Notes: generated by a model from the letters alone, not told the origin. A DNA stretch of 64,000 bases from Caulobacteraceae bacterium (GCA_947476325.1 CANJPZ010000007.1:48886-112885), one strand, 5' to 3'. Shown: positions 8,852-18,889, counted from the stretch's first letter. Made by a program: numbers and translations.

Positions 8852-10183
8852 ATGGGTTTCACGCGGGTCTTCAAATCGCTGTTTGTCCAGACGCTGATCG
8901 GCGTCGGGCTGGGGATCGCGGTGGGCCTTTACTGGCCGTCATCGCCCGACCACGTCGGCGTGGCCGAAAAGCTCGAACCGCTGGGCAAGGCCTTTGTCAA
9001 TCTGATCAAGATGGTCATCGGGCCGGTGATTTTTTGCACCGTCACCGTCGGCATCGCCCGGATGAGCGACCTGAAGGCGTTCGGCCGGGTGGGCGGCAAG
9101 GCGCTGCTCTATTTCGAGATCGTCTCTACTGTTGCCCTGCTGATCGGCTGGGCGGTGGCCGAGCTGTTCCACCCCGGCGCGGGCATGCACTATGTGCCCA
9201 ACGCCAAGGACGCCGCGGCGGTCGCTTCGTATGCGGCCAAGGCTCACGACATGACGTTCTCGGGTTTCCTGCTGAGCATGATCCCGACCACGGTGGTCAG
9301 CGCCTTTTCCGAAGGCAATCTGCTGCAGGTGCTGCTGGTCTCCATCCTGACGGGACTTGCCTGCTCGCAGCTGGGCGCCTTTGGCCACAAGATCGCCGAC
9401 ACCCTAGACAGCGTCTCAAAGGTGTTCTTCGCCATCATCAATATGCTGGTCCTGCTGGCGCCCATCGGGGCGTTCGGAGCCATGGCCTTTACGGTCGGCA
9501 AATACGGGCCGGCGACCTTGCTCAACCTGGCCAATCTGGTGGTCATTTTCTACGCCACCTCAGCCCTGTTCGTGGTCGTGGTTCTGGGCAGCATCTGCGC
9601 CCTGTGCGGTTTCTCGTTCTTCAAGTTCTTCCGCTACATCTGGAAGGAATTCGAGATCGTCTTCGGCGCGTTTTCGTCGGAAGCGGCCCTGCCGCAACTG
9701 ATGCGCAAACTGGAACGCCTGGGGGCGTCAAAGCCGGTGGTCGGGCTGGTGGTTCCGGCCGGCTACAGCTTCAACCTCGATGGCACCAATATCTACATGA
9801 CGCTGGGCACGCTGTTCCTGGCCCAGGCGACCGACACCCACCTGTCTGTGATCCAGGTGGTCGGCATCCTGCTGATCGCCATGCTGACCTCCAAGGGCGC
9901 GAGCGGGGTTTCGGGCGCGGGCTTCATCACCCTGGCGGCGACACTGGCCGTGATTCCGGATTTCCCGGCCGGAGCGCTGGCGTTGTTGCTGGGCGTCGAC
10001 CGGTTCATGAGCCACTGCCGGGCCCTGACCAATTTCATGGGCAACGCCGTCGGCGCCATGGTGGTGGCTGCCTGGGACAAGGCGCTAGACCGCGACGTCC
10101 TGCACCGCGAGCTCAATGCGGGTCCAGGCCTGGCCAGACCGGCGGACCTGGTCCCCGCCCACGACGAGACCGGGCCCGATTGA
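8852..10183 (+). CDS. Dicarboxylate/amino acid:cation symporter (DctA-like)
   Basis: The 443-residue protein has the eight-helix plus two-hairpin layout of the DAACS family (PF00375). It starts with a [19 protein letters not shown] helix; [12 protein letters not shown], a SEAALPQLM serine-rich hairpin, [12 protein letters not shown] and [15 protein letters not shown] are all typical. Such carriers import C4-dicarboxylates or acidic amino acids with H+ or Na+. GGGGAGC precedes the start. Its stop overlaps a possible TTG start for the nuclease-like gene at 10180. Confidence 0.88.
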   Translation: MGFTRVFKSLFVQTLIGVGLGIAVGLYWPSSPDHVGVAEKLEPLGKAFVNLIKMVIGPVIFCTVTVGIARMSDLKAFGRVGGKALLYFEIVSTVALLIGWAVAELFHPGAGMHYVPNAKDAAAVASYAAKAHDMTFSGFLLSMIPTTVVSAFSEGNLLQVLLVSILTGLACSQLGAFGHKIADTLDSVSKVFFAIINMLVLLAPIGAFGAMAFTVGKYGPATLLNLANLVVIFYATSALFVVVVLGSICALCGFSFFKFFRYIWKEFEIVFGAFSSEAALPQLMRKLERLGASKPVVGLVVPAGYSFNLDGTNIYMTLGTLFLAQATDTHLSVIQVVGILLIAMLTSKGASGVSGAGFITLAATLAVIPDFPAGALALLLGVDRFMSHCRALTNFMGNAVGAMVVAAWDKALDRDVLHRELNAGPGLARPADLVPAHDETGPD

Positions 10184-10927
10184 TCGACCGGCGCACCCTG
10201 TCGGCGGGCCTGGCGGCTCTGGCCGCGGGATGTGCGCGCCAAAGCGCCGGCCTGGACCGGCTGTCGGCCGGCGAGCAGGGCCGGGTAGCGTCTGTGCGGT
10301 CGGGCGAGGTCTTGACGCTTGAGTCCAGCCTCGAAGTGCGTCTGGCCAGCATTGAGGCGCCGAACGGGTCCGAACCCATGGCCGATGCGGCGCGCGCCGC
10401 CCTGGCGACTAAGGCGCTCGGCAAGCCCGTCACCCTGCTGTACGGGGGCCTTGCGCGACCGCTATGATCGCGCCCTGGCCCAGGTGCGGCGAATCGACGG
10501 GCAGCTTTGGCTGCAGGGCGAGATGCTGAACCGGGGCCTGGCGCGCGTGCGCACCTATCCCGACAACCGGGCGCTGGCGGTCGAGATGCTCGAGGCCGAG
10601 GCGCGGGCGCGGCTGGCGAAGCGGGGAATCTGGTCGCTCGCGGACTATGCCGTGCCGCTGCCCAACGAGGCACCGGGCAAGTCGGGGTTTCAGATTGTCG
10701 AGGGCAAGGTCACCGGCATGCGGGATGAGGGTGCGGTCACGGCCATCGACTTTCTGGGCGGAGGGGCGCGAGCGGAAATTCCCCGGTTCGCGGTCGCTGG
10801 CTTTGCAGCGGCAGGCCGCAGCCTGCAGACCTTGCCCGGCCGCATGGTGCGGGTGAGGGGCGCCTTGCGCGACGGCATCGTGCGTCTGGATCATCCAGAA
10901 ATGCTCGAGGTCTTGCGCCCGGCCTGA
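10180..10927 (+). pseudogene. Thermonuclease-like (SNase) lipoprotein gene with a frameshift
   Basis: Two frames together spell one protein. The first, from TTG 10180, gives a lipoprotein signal with LAAGC and an SNase-like start (LSAGEQGRVASVRSGEVLTL). The second, from about 10449, continues with ALRDRYDRALAQVR and RGIWSLADYAV, typical of thermonuclease-like proteins. They meet at a GGGGG run (10444-10448). Removing one G would join them as YGALRDRYDR. Either the gene is broken or the base is a sequencing error. The start is tentative, as it overlaps the dctA stop. Confidence 0.7.
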
Positions 10928-10964
10928 TCCTTGGCCAAAACCGCCGCCTCGAAAGGCCGCGCGA

Positions 10965-11630
10965 TTGCTCATTTCCCACCGCCACCGGTTCATCTTCATC
11001 CACGTGCCGAAGAATGCCGGGCTGTCGATCAGCGCCGCCCTGGCGCCCTATGCCGACAATGCGCCGATGACCCAGATGCGGCGGTTCCTGTCGCTACTGC
11101 CGCTGCGCGAGGATCCCCGCAAGGCGTTCTTTCGCCATCACGCCACGGCGGCCTGGGTGAAACTCAAGCTGCCGGCCGAGATTTTCGACGGCTATTTGAA
11201 GTTCGCCGTGGTGAGAAACCCCTACGACCGGGTGATTTCCTACTACCACTACCTGACCCAGAATACGGCGCACCACCGGTACGACCAGGTCAAGGGTCTA
11301 AGTTTTCGCCAGTATCTGGACTATGACGCCGAGCGGCTGGGCAAAGGCCGTACCGATACGCAGCTGGCCTGCGTCGCAGACAAATCGGGACACATCCTCG
11401 TCGACCGCATTCTGCACTTCGAAACCCTGAAGGCCGACTTCGCCGACCTTTGCAGTACGCTGGACCTTCCTGCGCCCGCCTTGCCGGTGGAAAACGCCTC
11501 GAAGCGGCCGAAGTCAGCTGATCCCTACGCCGACGAAGAGTCGCGCGCGCACGTCGCACGGCTCTATGCGCAGGACTTTGAGACCTTTGGCTACAGCCTG
11601 GATCCGGCCACCAGAACGGCCGTGCCCTGA
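10965..11630 (+). CDS. Sulfotransferase family protein
   Basis: The 221-residue product fits the Sulfotransfer_2 type family. Near the N terminus FIFIHVPKNAGLSI is the 5'-phosphosulfate-binding loop (usually HVPKTAGTS), and VRNPYDRVISYYHYL near residues 80-95 is the 3'-phosphate-binding region. Such enzymes move sulfate from PAPS to carbohydrates or other acceptors. The start is TTG 10965; no ATG fits. No PAPS synthesis genes are nearby. It ends 4 bases before the stop of the convergent PQQ dehydrogenase gene. Confidence 0.75.
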   Translation: MLISHRHRFIFIHVPKNAGLSISAALAPYADNAPMTQMRRFLSLLPLREDPRKAFFRHHATAAWVKLKLPAEIFDGYLKFAVVRNPYDRVISYYHYLTQNTAHHRYDQVKGLSFRQYLDYDAERLGKGRTDTQLACVADKSGHILVDRILHFETLKADFADLCSTLDLPAPALPVENASKRPKSADPYADEESRAHVARLYAQDFETFGYSLDPATRTAVP

Positions 11631-11634
11631 CTGG

Positions 11635-13473
11635 CTATTTTCCGTCGACCGAGAAAGCCATCAACAGGTTCTGACCCGAGTTGGCTGTGGCCATGACCCC
11701 TGGATAGCCTGAGTGCTGGTACATCATCCCGCCGGCGAAGGTGGGGCCGGTGGCGTCGAGGGTTCCACCGCGCGCCGCCTTGACGCCGTTGACGGTGTCA
11801 TACGGCTCTGCAGCCGTGTCGAAGTCCCAGATGATGTTGCCGTTCGCCGTATCGTAGGCGCGCATGTGGCCGTCGATGGCACCCGAGAAGGCTATGCCGG
11901 GAATGGCGCTGACCGGAGCCGACTGGCCCTGGGTGCAGCGGCGAGGCGGCGTGCACTCGGCCTTCGGGGTGGGAACCTTCCAGGCGATCTCGCCGGTGGC
12001 GATCTTAAGGGCGTTCAGGCTGGGGTTGCCGCCGGCTCCGGGGTCGGCCAGGGCGACGTAGACTTGGCTTTGATCAGCGGCCATGCCCCACTCGACGCCG
12101 CCGGCGGCGCCGCCGCGGCCCAGTTTCACGCGCCAAAGGATCCGGCCGTTCTGGTCCGGATCAAGACCGTAGGCCTCGCTGGATTTCTGGCCGGCCAGCA
12201 GGATGTCCTTGCCGTTGGGCAGGGTGCGCAGGATGATCGAGGAGCCGAAATCGTGGTCAGGTCCCAGCGGGGTGGGGCAATTGGCAACCGTGCCGCCGCG
12301 CGGGCAGCCGACGACGAAGTTGTCGTTTTCAGTGACCTGGTTGGACCACTTCACATCGCCGGTTCTCAGGTCCATGGCCACAACGGCATCAGCGCGGTTG
12401 GTGGATACGTCGGTATAGGAATCGCCGGTTGTTACGTAGAGGACGCCGCGTTTGGGGTCGATGGTTGGCGAGGACCACACGGCTGCGCCGGCGGGACCCA
12501 GTTGGGGCTGGCCGGGGCGATAGGTGTGGGGTGCGTCCTGGATTGTGTAGGTCTTCCACAGCTGGCGGCCGGTTTTGGCGTCCAGGGCCACGACGCTGCC
12601 GCGGAAACTGCAACAGATATAGCCGGGCGTGGTGATCGCGACCTCTTCGGAGGACGAAACCGGGACGTAGAGCACGTCCTTGTAGAGGGCCGCGGCGCCG
12701 GTGAGCATGGCGCGGGGATGGTTTTCCAGCTTCGGGCTGGACCAGATCACCCGGCCGCTGGCGGCATCGAGCGCGTGGACGGTCTGGGTGAAATCGCTGA
12801 TGTAGACGACATAGCCGCTGGGCGCGGCTGCCAGCCGGGCGACCACGGGGGCGGCGCGGACAGCGCCTGGCGCGTCATATCGCCAGTAGGTGCAACCGGT
12901 TTTGGCGTTGAGGGAGTAGACCGTGCCGGTCGTTGCGCCGATGAACAGCCGGTCGCCGGCAACCGTCACCTGGCTGTTCTTTGAGCCGGGATAGGCGAAG
13001 GTCCATTTGACCTTCAGTTTCGGCACGTCAGCGCCTCGCAGGCCCGAATTGGGCTGCAGGCGCGAATTGCTCAGGTCAGGGCTCCAGCCGTTCCACGCTG
13101 GCGTCAGGCTGATGCGGCCTCCGGCAGGGCAGGGGTTGACGATGGGGACAGGGCCCGTGGTCGGCGCGCTGGGCGCCTTGCCGGTCAGGTAGGCCGCCAG
13201 GGAAGACAGATCGGTCGGGGCAAGGCCGCTGGCCATGGGCTGCATGATGCCCGTCTTGAGCGCTTGCAGAACGGTGTCTGGGCCCAGGTTCGCCAGGGCC
13301 GCTTTCGGCGGTGCCCGGTCCTTGGGGTTCACGTGGCAGCTGGCGCAACGCTCGGTGAACAGCTGTTCGCCCCGCGCCGTCTCGGCGGGGGTCTGGGCCT
13401 GGGACAGCCCCGCAATGAAGGCGGCAAGGCCCAGGGCTACAGACACGAGAGCGGTGCGATGGAGCGGTTTCAC
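11635..13473 (-). CDS. PQQ-dependent dehydrogenase with N-terminal cytochrome c (polyvinyl alcohol dehydrogenase-like)
   Basis: The 612-residue product starts at GTG 13473, which has GGGGAA 7 bases upstream. It has a Sec signal (to about residue 26), then a cytochrome c domain with CASCH (C43, C46, H47) and candidate axial Met at 77-80. A PQQ beta-propeller follows, with repeated tryptophan-docking motifs (VVALDAKTGRQLW, VVAMDLRTGDVKW, LNALKIATGEIAW, MRAYDTANGNIIW). Fusion in this order is typical of cytochrome-type polyvinyl alcohol dehydrogenase (periplasmic). The actual alcohol is unknown. A CC pair sits at about YICCSF. Confidence 0.82.
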   Translation of the reverse strand: MKPLHRTALVSVALGLAAFIAGLSQAQTPAETARGEQLFTERCASCHVNPKDRAPPKAALANLGPDTVLQALKTGIMQPMASGLAPTDLSSLAAYLTGKAPSAPTTGPVPIVNPCPAGGRISLTPAWNGWSPDLSNSRLQPNSGLRGADVPKLKVKWTFAYPGSKNSQVTVAGDRLFIGATTGTVYSLNAKTGCTYWRYDAPGAVRAAPVVARLAAAPSGYVVYISDFTQTVHALDAASGRVIWSSPKLENHPRAMLTGAAALYKDVLYVPVSSSEEVAITTPGYICCSFRGSVVALDAKTGRQLWKTYTIQDAPHTYRPGQPQLGPAGAAVWSSPTIDPKRGVLYVTTGDSYTDVSTNRADAVVAMDLRTGDVKWSNQVTENDNFVVGCPRGGTVANCPTPLGPDHDFGSSIILRTLPNGKDILLAGQKSSEAYGLDPDQNGRILWRVKLGRGGAAGGVEWGMAADQSQVYVALADPGAGGNPSLNALKIATGEIAWKVPTPKAECTPPRRCTQGQSAPVSAIPGIAFSGAIDGHMRAYDTANGNIIWDFDTAAEPYDTVNGVKAARGGTLDATGPTFAGGMMYQHSGYPGVMATANSGQNLLMAFSVDGK

Positions 13474-13606
13474 GGACGTTTCCCCTTTTGGCTTTTGGTC
13501 GAGCATCAGGCCACGGAGCGGGGGCGTCAACGGCAAAGGCCGAGACAGCACAAAGCCGCCGGACCGATCAGGGGCCAGCGGCTCTGCGGATCGTCCGGGT
13601 TTCTGA

Positions 13607-14113
13607 TCAGGCCGCTTTTTGCAGCGACTTGTTCAGGATGGTCACGGCGGCTTCGCGGTCGATCTTTTCGATCGCTGCGACTTCGCGGGCCATGCGGTCG
13701 AGCGCCGACTCATAGAGTTGGCGTTCGGAATAGGATTGTTCCGGCTGGTTCTCCGAGCGGTGCAGGTCGCGCACCACTTCGGCGATGGAAATCAGGTCGC
13801 CGGAATTGATCTTGGCTTCGTATTCCTGGGCGCGGCGCGACCACATGGTGCGCTTGACGCGGGCGCGGCCCTTCAGGGTCGTCAGGGCCTGGGTCACGAC
13901 ATCATTGGCCGCCAGAGGGCGCAGGCCGGAGGCCGCCGCACGCTTGGTCGGCACGCGCAGAGTCATCTTCTCGTGCTCAAAGGTGATGACGTAGACCTCA
14001 AGGGTCATGCCGGCGATCGCCTGGCTCTCGACGCCCTTGACCTCGCCTACGCCGTGCGCCGGATAAACGACGCTGTCACCAACCGAGAACTCATGACTGG
14101 AAGCCTTGCTCAT
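13607..14113 (-). CDS. cdnL: CarD/CdnL-family RNA polymerase-binding transcription regulator
   Basis: The 168-residue product has an N-terminal Tudor-like RNA-polymerase-interaction domain (FSVGDSVVYPAHGVGEVKGV, residues 9-28) and a helical DNA-contacting C-terminal domain (VKRTMWSRRAQEYEAKI, about 88-104). CdnL stabilises open complexes at rRNA and other growth promoters. The start ATG 14113 leaves a normal family length. It sits near fdxA, the S4 protein and the Suv3-type helicase, as in Caulobacter. A long leader precedes it. Confidence 0.92.
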   Translation of the reverse strand: MSKASSHEFSVGDSVVYPAHGVGEVKGVESQAIAGMTLEVYVITFEHEKMTLRVPTKRAAASGLRPLAANDVVTQALTTLKGRARVKRTMWSRRAQEYEAKINSGDLISIAEVVRDLHRSENQPEQSYSERQLYESALDRMAREVAAIEKIDREAAVTILNKSLQKAA

Positions 14114-14471
14114 TGCGTAGTCCCTTTTAAAATCCGGCGCCGAGCCCGCCTCCCAACGGCGTCGACGCTCCACACAAGGCCGCCCCCGAAAGCCGGGCGG
14201 CCCTTATCTCGTATGAAAATCCGTCTCTTAAGACACCCTCGCCTTCGTTAGGGCGGGCCGGCAGACCGGCTTGTGCGATTCTCAAAAAAGGCGAACGCTC
14301 ACGCGCCCGCCGATTGCCGTTTGTACTACAAATTTCTGCAGAAATAAAGGCTTGCGGCAAGTTTTGTGACATTGTCGCGAATGGCGCGCGCAGATCTGCG
14401 CGCTTGGGGCCTTCGGCGAGGGGAACATACCTTGCTCGACAAATCGGTCAGCGCACGGCTAACTCCGCCGA
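14114..14471. other. Intergenic leader region between cdnL and the DUF1176 gene
   Basis: This 358-base stretch separates two divergent genes. On the cdnL side it contains a GC-rich hairpin, GGCCGCCC (14178-14185) paired with GGGCGGCC (14195-14202), followed by less clear stems. An AT-rich patch at about 14320-14370 is the likely promoter zone. No gene or tRNA is seen. Confidence 0.5.
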
Positions 14472-15626
14472 ATGGACGTGAGTGGTTTTACCCGTTTGCT
14501 TGCCAGGAGGCTGATCAGTGGCCTGACTCTGTCGCTGCTCTTCGCGGGCATGGCCTCTGCGCAGGCGCGAACCGTCGAGCCGACCTACAGCGAGGTCAAA
14601 CAGTGGGTGGTAGGCTGCGACAACACCCGCCGCTGCCTGGCGCGTTTCGTGCCCAGCGAATTTGCGCGGCCTGCCGCCCTGCGCGGTCGCGAACCAGGCC
14701 TGATGTCGGTCACCCGCGAAGCTGGATCTGCGGGGGGCGTCACCATTCGCGTCGGAATCGCTGGCCGCTTTGACGAGGACGCGCGGGAAAAGACCTTCTT
14801 TCGTCTGGACCCGGCGCAGATTCAGCTGGATGGACAGCTCCTGGCGCCGCGCCTGGCTCCCCCCGCCCGTGGCGGACCGCTCTCGGAGTACCGGTTGAGC
14901 GGATCTGCGGCTCTGAAGTTTCTGACCGCGGTTCAGGGTGGTTCGATCCTGACCCTGACCGCCCGCCCTGACAGCCCGCTGGTCTCGCTGGAGGGCCTGA
15001 CCGAAGCGCTGGTGGCCATGGATCGGGCCCAGGGGCGGGCAAACAATCAAAGCGCCCTGATCCACGGTGGCCGCGCCGCGCCCGCTTCGGCCATCCCCGC
15101 CGCTCCGGCCCTGCCGCTGGTCCGGGCTGCGCCCGCCCATGGCACCTTGCCCAACGCCTCTACAATTGCCGGCCAGGTGCGACGCGCCCGCGCCAGCGAT
15201 CTGCGCCGACATGAATGCGATCTGGCCCGGCGCGATGATCAGGTCGAGCGGCTGAATGCCCTGGAGGTCATTGTGGTGCTGAGCTGCAATTCGGGCGCCT
15301 ATCAGGGCTATGCCCTGGCCTTCCGCGCGCCGATCGCCAACCCTTTGGCAGCTCGGATTATCCGGCTTCCCATGCCGAAATTCCTGGGTGATGCGGCTGA
15401 TGGCGATGCGGCGGCCGAATATGGCGCCGGTCATTACGATCCGGAAACCGCGACGTTCTCGCAGACCTCGCTGGGCCGTGGCATCGGCGATTGTGGCATG
15501 GGCGCAGAGTGGGTGTTCGACGGGCGCGCGTTCCGCTTGGCCAGCCTGTCCTACCAGGACCGCTGCGGCGGACAGCCCGGTGACTGGATGCCTCTGTACC
15601 GCACGAGAATCCTCGAGCTGGACTAG
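14472..15626 (+). CDS. Secreted DUF1176 protein
   Basis: The 384-residue product has a Sec-type signal (about residues 1-30, ending GMASAQA). Family features are the early [13 protein letters not shown] and the late [15 protein letters not shown] followed by a final aromatic/cysteine-rich portion (YQDRCGG). The cysteines suggest periplasmic disulfides. The family has no defined biochemical role. It is divergent from cdnL and its stop shares the CTAG at 15623-15626 with the stop of fdxA. Confidence 0.8.
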   Translation: MDVSGFTRLLARRLISGLTLSLLFAGMASAQARTVEPTYSEVKQWVVGCDNTRRCLARFVPSEFARPAALRGREPGLMSVTREAGSAGGVTIRVGIAGRFDEDAREKTFFRLDPAQIQLDGQLLAPRLAPPARGGPLSEYRLSGSAALKFLTAVQGGSILTLTARPDSPLVSLEGLTEALVAMDRAQGRANNQSALIHGGRAAPASAIPAAPALPLVRAAPAHGTLPNASTIAGQVRRARASDLRRHECDLARRDDQVERLNALEVIVVLSCNSGAYQGYALAFRAPIANPLAARIIRLPMPKFLGDAADGDAAAEYGAGHYDPETATFSQTSLGRGIGDCGMGAEWVFDGRAFRLASLSYQDRCGGQPGDWMPLYRTRILELD

Positions 15627-15964
15627 GAGCCCGAGCCTGGTTTTTCGCTGAAGTACTTTTCGAACTTGCCGGTCTCGCGTTCAAACTCGGCGGCGTCAGC
15701 TGGGGCTGTGCCCTTGACCGTGATGTTTGGCCAGACCTTGGCGTAGTCGGTGTTGATCCGCAGCCACTTGCCGTCGGGCGTGTCTTCGGTGTCGGGCTTG
15801 ATGGCGTCGACCGGGCATTCGGGTTCGCAGACGCCGCAGTCGATGCACTCGTCCGGATTGATGGCCAGGAAATTCTCGCCTTCATAGAAGCAGTCGACCG
15901 GGCACACCTCGACGCAGTCCATGAACTTACATTTGATGCAGGCGTCCATGACAATATAGGTCAT
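15623..15964 (-). CDS. fdxA: 7Fe-type ferredoxin FdxA
   Basis: The 113-residue product has two iron-sulfur motifs: [17 protein letters not shown] at residues 9-25 (3Fe-4S type spacing) and [12 protein letters not shown] further on (4Fe-4S). A C-terminal tail of about 50 residues is typical of FdxA. It is a cytoplasmic electron carrier. ATG 15964 gives the standard MTYIV start. It follows the S4 gene on the same strand by about 65 bases. Confidence 0.93.
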   Translation of the reverse strand: MTYIVMDACIKCKFMDCVEVCPVDCFYEGENFLAINPDECIDCGVCEPECPVDAIKPDTEDTPDGKWLRINTDYAKVWPNITVKGTAPADAAEFERETGKFEKYFSEKPGSGS

Positions 15965-16031
15965 CGGAGAACGGTTCCCGGGTGGAGATTTGCCATAGCT
16001 TAGGGCCGCGTCTTTTTCAGCCAAGCGGCCT

Positions 16032-16337
16032 TCAAGTCAATGCCGCAGGCGCACAGTTATTCTCAATCGGGCGATAGAGACCCCGCGCTTCGGCCGGCGG
16101 GCCCCGCCGCTCACCGAGAGCCTCGACGTGGATGGCGAAGATGCGGCCGTTGATGGCGAAGACCAGGTCATCGCCGGGGCGGACGGTTCGGCTGGCCTTG
16201 TCGAGGCGGCTTTCGACGGCCTTGCGGGTCAGGCGCACGCGACCGGCTTCGACGAATTTCGTGGCCAGGGCACGAGTCTTGAAGAACCGGGCGCGCAACA
16301 GCCAGGCGTCGATACGCAGGGCGTCCTCGCCGCTCAA
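16032..16337 (-). CDS. S4-domain RNA-binding protein (Hsp15-like)
   Basis: The 101-residue product opens with the S4 fold: [30 protein letters not shown] at about residues 7-36. It resembles Hsp15, which binds stalled 50S subunits, but family members vary. Its ATG overlaps the helicase stop by 4 bases (16334-16337), so it is probably translationally coupled to the helicase. Confidence 0.85.
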   Translation of the reverse strand: MSGEDALRIDAWLLRARFFKTRALATKFVEAGRVRLTRKAVESRLDKASRTVRPGDDLVFAINGRIFAIHVEALGERRGPPAEARGLYRPIENNCAPAALT

Positions 16338-18790
16338 GATGCTGCCTTGCGCCGGCGTTTCCGGCGCTTCGGCGGTGTTGTGATGGCGGCCAGGGCGGCG
16401 AAGGGCGAGGCGGCGTTCGCGCTGGGAGCAGGCGCAGGGGCCTTTGCCGGACGGCGGCGCCAGACCGCCAGTTCCGCGCCGCGCGCCTTGCGGGTCTGGA
16501 ACCAGTCCATGGCGCGCAGCATGGTCTCGGCGTCCTTGCGGGTGAGGCTCAGGGCCTCAAGCGTTGCATCGGACAAGGTGCTGCTTGACGCACGCAGCGC
16601 CTCATCCAGCCGCTCCAGCGCCAGCACCGGCCAGACGCGACCGGCGATTTCGACCTGACCCCGGCCCGATCGTGTCCAGCCTGCAGCGCCTGTCGCGGCG
16701 TAGGCGGCGGTGAAGGCCAGGGCAGCTGGCTCCAGTTGGGCGGGCAGGAACAGCGACGCGGCGCCGAAGCGCACGCCGAGGATCTTTAGTGTCCGGCGCT
16801 CCAGTACGCTGAGTGTCGCGATATCGGTAGCGATCGACCCGCGCGCCAGGACGCCGCCGTTCTCGCTCAGGCGCCAGGCGATCCCGCGCGCCAGGCCTTT
16901 GAGCCGGCCTTCGTCCATGGCCGCGCGGATGGCGGCCAGCTGTGGCAGACGGCGATGAGCCTCGGCGGCGAGAAAGGCTTCGAGCCGCCGGTGAGCCCGC
17001 TCGCGGGCGACGGGCGGTCCCAGTTCGCCGAACAGGCGCACGCGCGGGGCGAAAGGCTGGCTGGCGATCAGGGCGCCCACCGCCTCGGCCTGCCACAGCA
17101 GCAAACCTTCGGGTGACAGGGCGAAGGCCTCGTCCGGCTCGGCGGCGAGGCGGCCCAGGCGTTTGGCGATCTCGGGGGTGACGGCGCGCTCGGCGGTGGC
17201 GCGCAGGGTCTTTTCCTCAAGACCCGTCGCCGAGGCGTCAGCTTCGAAAGCAATGCCCGCAAGGCGGCCGACAAAATGGCCTTCGACCGTGACCTCGCCG
17301 GTGTCGGAAACCCCCGCCAGCATTTCTTCCCGCTCACCCAGCGAGCGCAGCAGGACGCTGGTGCGCCGGTCGATGAAGCGGGCCATCAGCCGCTCGTGCA
17401 GGGTATCTGAAAGTCGGTCCTCCAGCGCCCGGGTGCGGGCCTGCCAGTCGGTCGGATCGGCCAGCCAGTCGGGACGGTTGGCGATGTAGGCCAGGGTTCT
17501 GACATAGGCGAGGCGCCCCTGCAGGGCGTCGATGTCGCCCTCGGTGCGATCCAGCGGCTTGAACTGACCCTCCATCCAGTCGGCAGGCACGCGCCTGCCC
17601 CGTCCCAGGGGCTCGAACAGGGCGGTGGTCAGGCGCAGGTGGTCCTCGAGGGTGGATTTGCGAAAGTCGGGCGTCTGGCACACGTCCCACAGGCGCAGCA
17701 GGGCAGCTCGGTCCCTGACCCGGTGCTTGATGTCCTCATCCTGGGCCATCTTTGTCAGGGTGATCTCGTCAAGGGCCTCGGCGGCGCGGACCAGGCCTTC
17801 GCGCGGCGCCGGCCGGCCAAGCGAGCGGGTGAGAGCGGCGAGGTTGGCAAAGTCCAGGGCGCCATTGCGCCACTCGGCGGCGGGGATGGCCTGGAAGTTG
17901 TGGCCTTCGACCGCTGAGACGATGTCTTCGTCGATGTCCGGCGCCTCGCCGGTGACGCCGAAGGTTCCGTCCGTGCGATAGCGTCCGGCTCGCCCGGCGA
18001 TCTGGCCGATTTCGGACGGTGTCAGCCAGCGGCTGCGCTTGCCGTCGAACTTTCGAAGGCCGGCGAAGGCGACATGGCCGACGTCCATGTTTAGGCCCAT
18101 GCCGATGGCGTCGGTGGCGACTAGAAAATCGACTTCGCCGGATTGGTAAAGCGCCACCTGGGCGTTGCGGGTGCGGGGGCTGAGCGATCCCATGACCACG
18201 GCGGCGCCGCCTCTCTGGCGGCGGATCAGTTCTCCGATAGCGTAGACCGCCTCACCGGAGAAGGCGACGATGGCGCTGCGGCGGGGCAGGCGGGTGAGTT
18301 TCTTGGGGCCGTCGTAGGACAGGCGGGAGAAGCGCTCGCGGGTGACGATCTCGATCCCCGGCAGCAGGCGGCGGATCAGGGGCTCCATGGTGGCCGAGCC
18401 GAGGAACATGGTCTCGAACCTGCCCCGGGCGTGCAGGAGGCGCTGGGTAAAGACGTGGCCGCGTTCGGGGTCGGCGGCCAACTGGATTTCGTCGATCGCC
18501 AGAAACTCGACTTCGCGGGCCAGCGGCATGGCCTCAACGGTGCAGACGAAATAGACCGCGCGGGGCGGGACGATCTTTTCCTCGCCGGTGATCAGGGCCA
18601 CGCACCGGGCGCCCCGCAGCTTGACGATGCGATCATAGATCTCGCGGGCCAGCAGCCGCAGCGGCAGGCCTATCATGCCCGAGGCGTGGCCCAGCATCCG
18701 CTCGACCGCCAGATGGGTCTTGCCGGTGTTGGTAGGCCCCAGAACGGCGACGAGCCGCGACGGCGCCAATCCTGCGGGACGATCGCTCAT
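16334..18790 (-). CDS. Suv3-type ATP-dependent RNA helicase
   Basis: The 818-residue product (from ATG 18790) has superfamily 2 helicase motifs: Walker A GPTNTGKTH (about residues 18-26), DEIQ box (FLAIDEIQLA), GSATMEPL, DAIGMGLNMD and QIAGRAGRYR. The layout matches the Suv3/MgpS-like proteins widespread in Alphaproteobacteria. The C-terminal half carries an SUV3-type helical part. A start at TTG 18826 would add 12 residues; neither has a strong Shine-Dalgarno site. It heads a helicase/S4/fdxA unit. A GANTC-rich inverted repeat lies 100-126 bases upstream. Confidence 0.85.
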   Translation of the reverse strand: MSDRPAGLAPSRLVAVLGPTNTGKTHLAVERMLGHASGMIGLPLRLLAREIYDRIVKLRGARCVALITGEEKIVPPRAVYFVCTVEAMPLAREVEFLAIDEIQLAADPERGHVFTQRLLHARGRFETMFLGSATMEPLIRRLLPGIEIVTRERFSRLSYDGPKKLTRLPRRSAIVAFSGEAVYAIGELIRRQRGGAAVVMGSLSPRTRNAQVALYQSGEVDFLVATDAIGMGLNMDVGHVAFAGLRKFDGKRSRWLTPSEIGQIAGRAGRYRTDGTFGVTGEAPDIDEDIVSAVEGHNFQAIPAAEWRNGALDFANLAALTRSLGRPAPREGLVRAAEALDEITLTKMAQDEDIKHRVRDRAALLRLWDVCQTPDFRKSTLEDHLRLTTALFEPLGRGRRVPADWMEGQFKPLDRTEGDIDALQGRLAYVRTLAYIANRPDWLADPTDWQARTRALEDRLSDTLHERLMARFIDRRTSVLLRSLGEREEMLAGVSDTGEVTVEGHFVGRLAGIAFEADASATGLEEKTLRATAERAVTPEIAKRLGRLAAEPDEAFALSPEGLLLWQAEAVGALIASQPFAPRVRLFGELGPPVARERAHRRLEAFLAAEAHRRLPQLAAIRAAMDEGRLKGLARGIAWRLSENGGVLARGSIATDIATLSVLERRTLKILGVRFGAASLFLPAQLEPAALAFTAAYAATGAAGWTRSGRGQVEIAGRVWPVLALERLDEALRASSSTLSDATLEALSLTRKDAETMLRAMDWFQTRKARGAELAVWRRRPAKAPAPAPSANAASPFAALAAITTPPKRRKRRRKAAS

Positions 18791-18889
18791 GGGCTCGAAG
18801 GTGGGAGATTCACCGGCGGGCCGCAAGGGCGGATCGGCTGGTTAATGAGGTGAGAACGCGCCGCGGAACAGGGGCGAAACGAATCAAGA

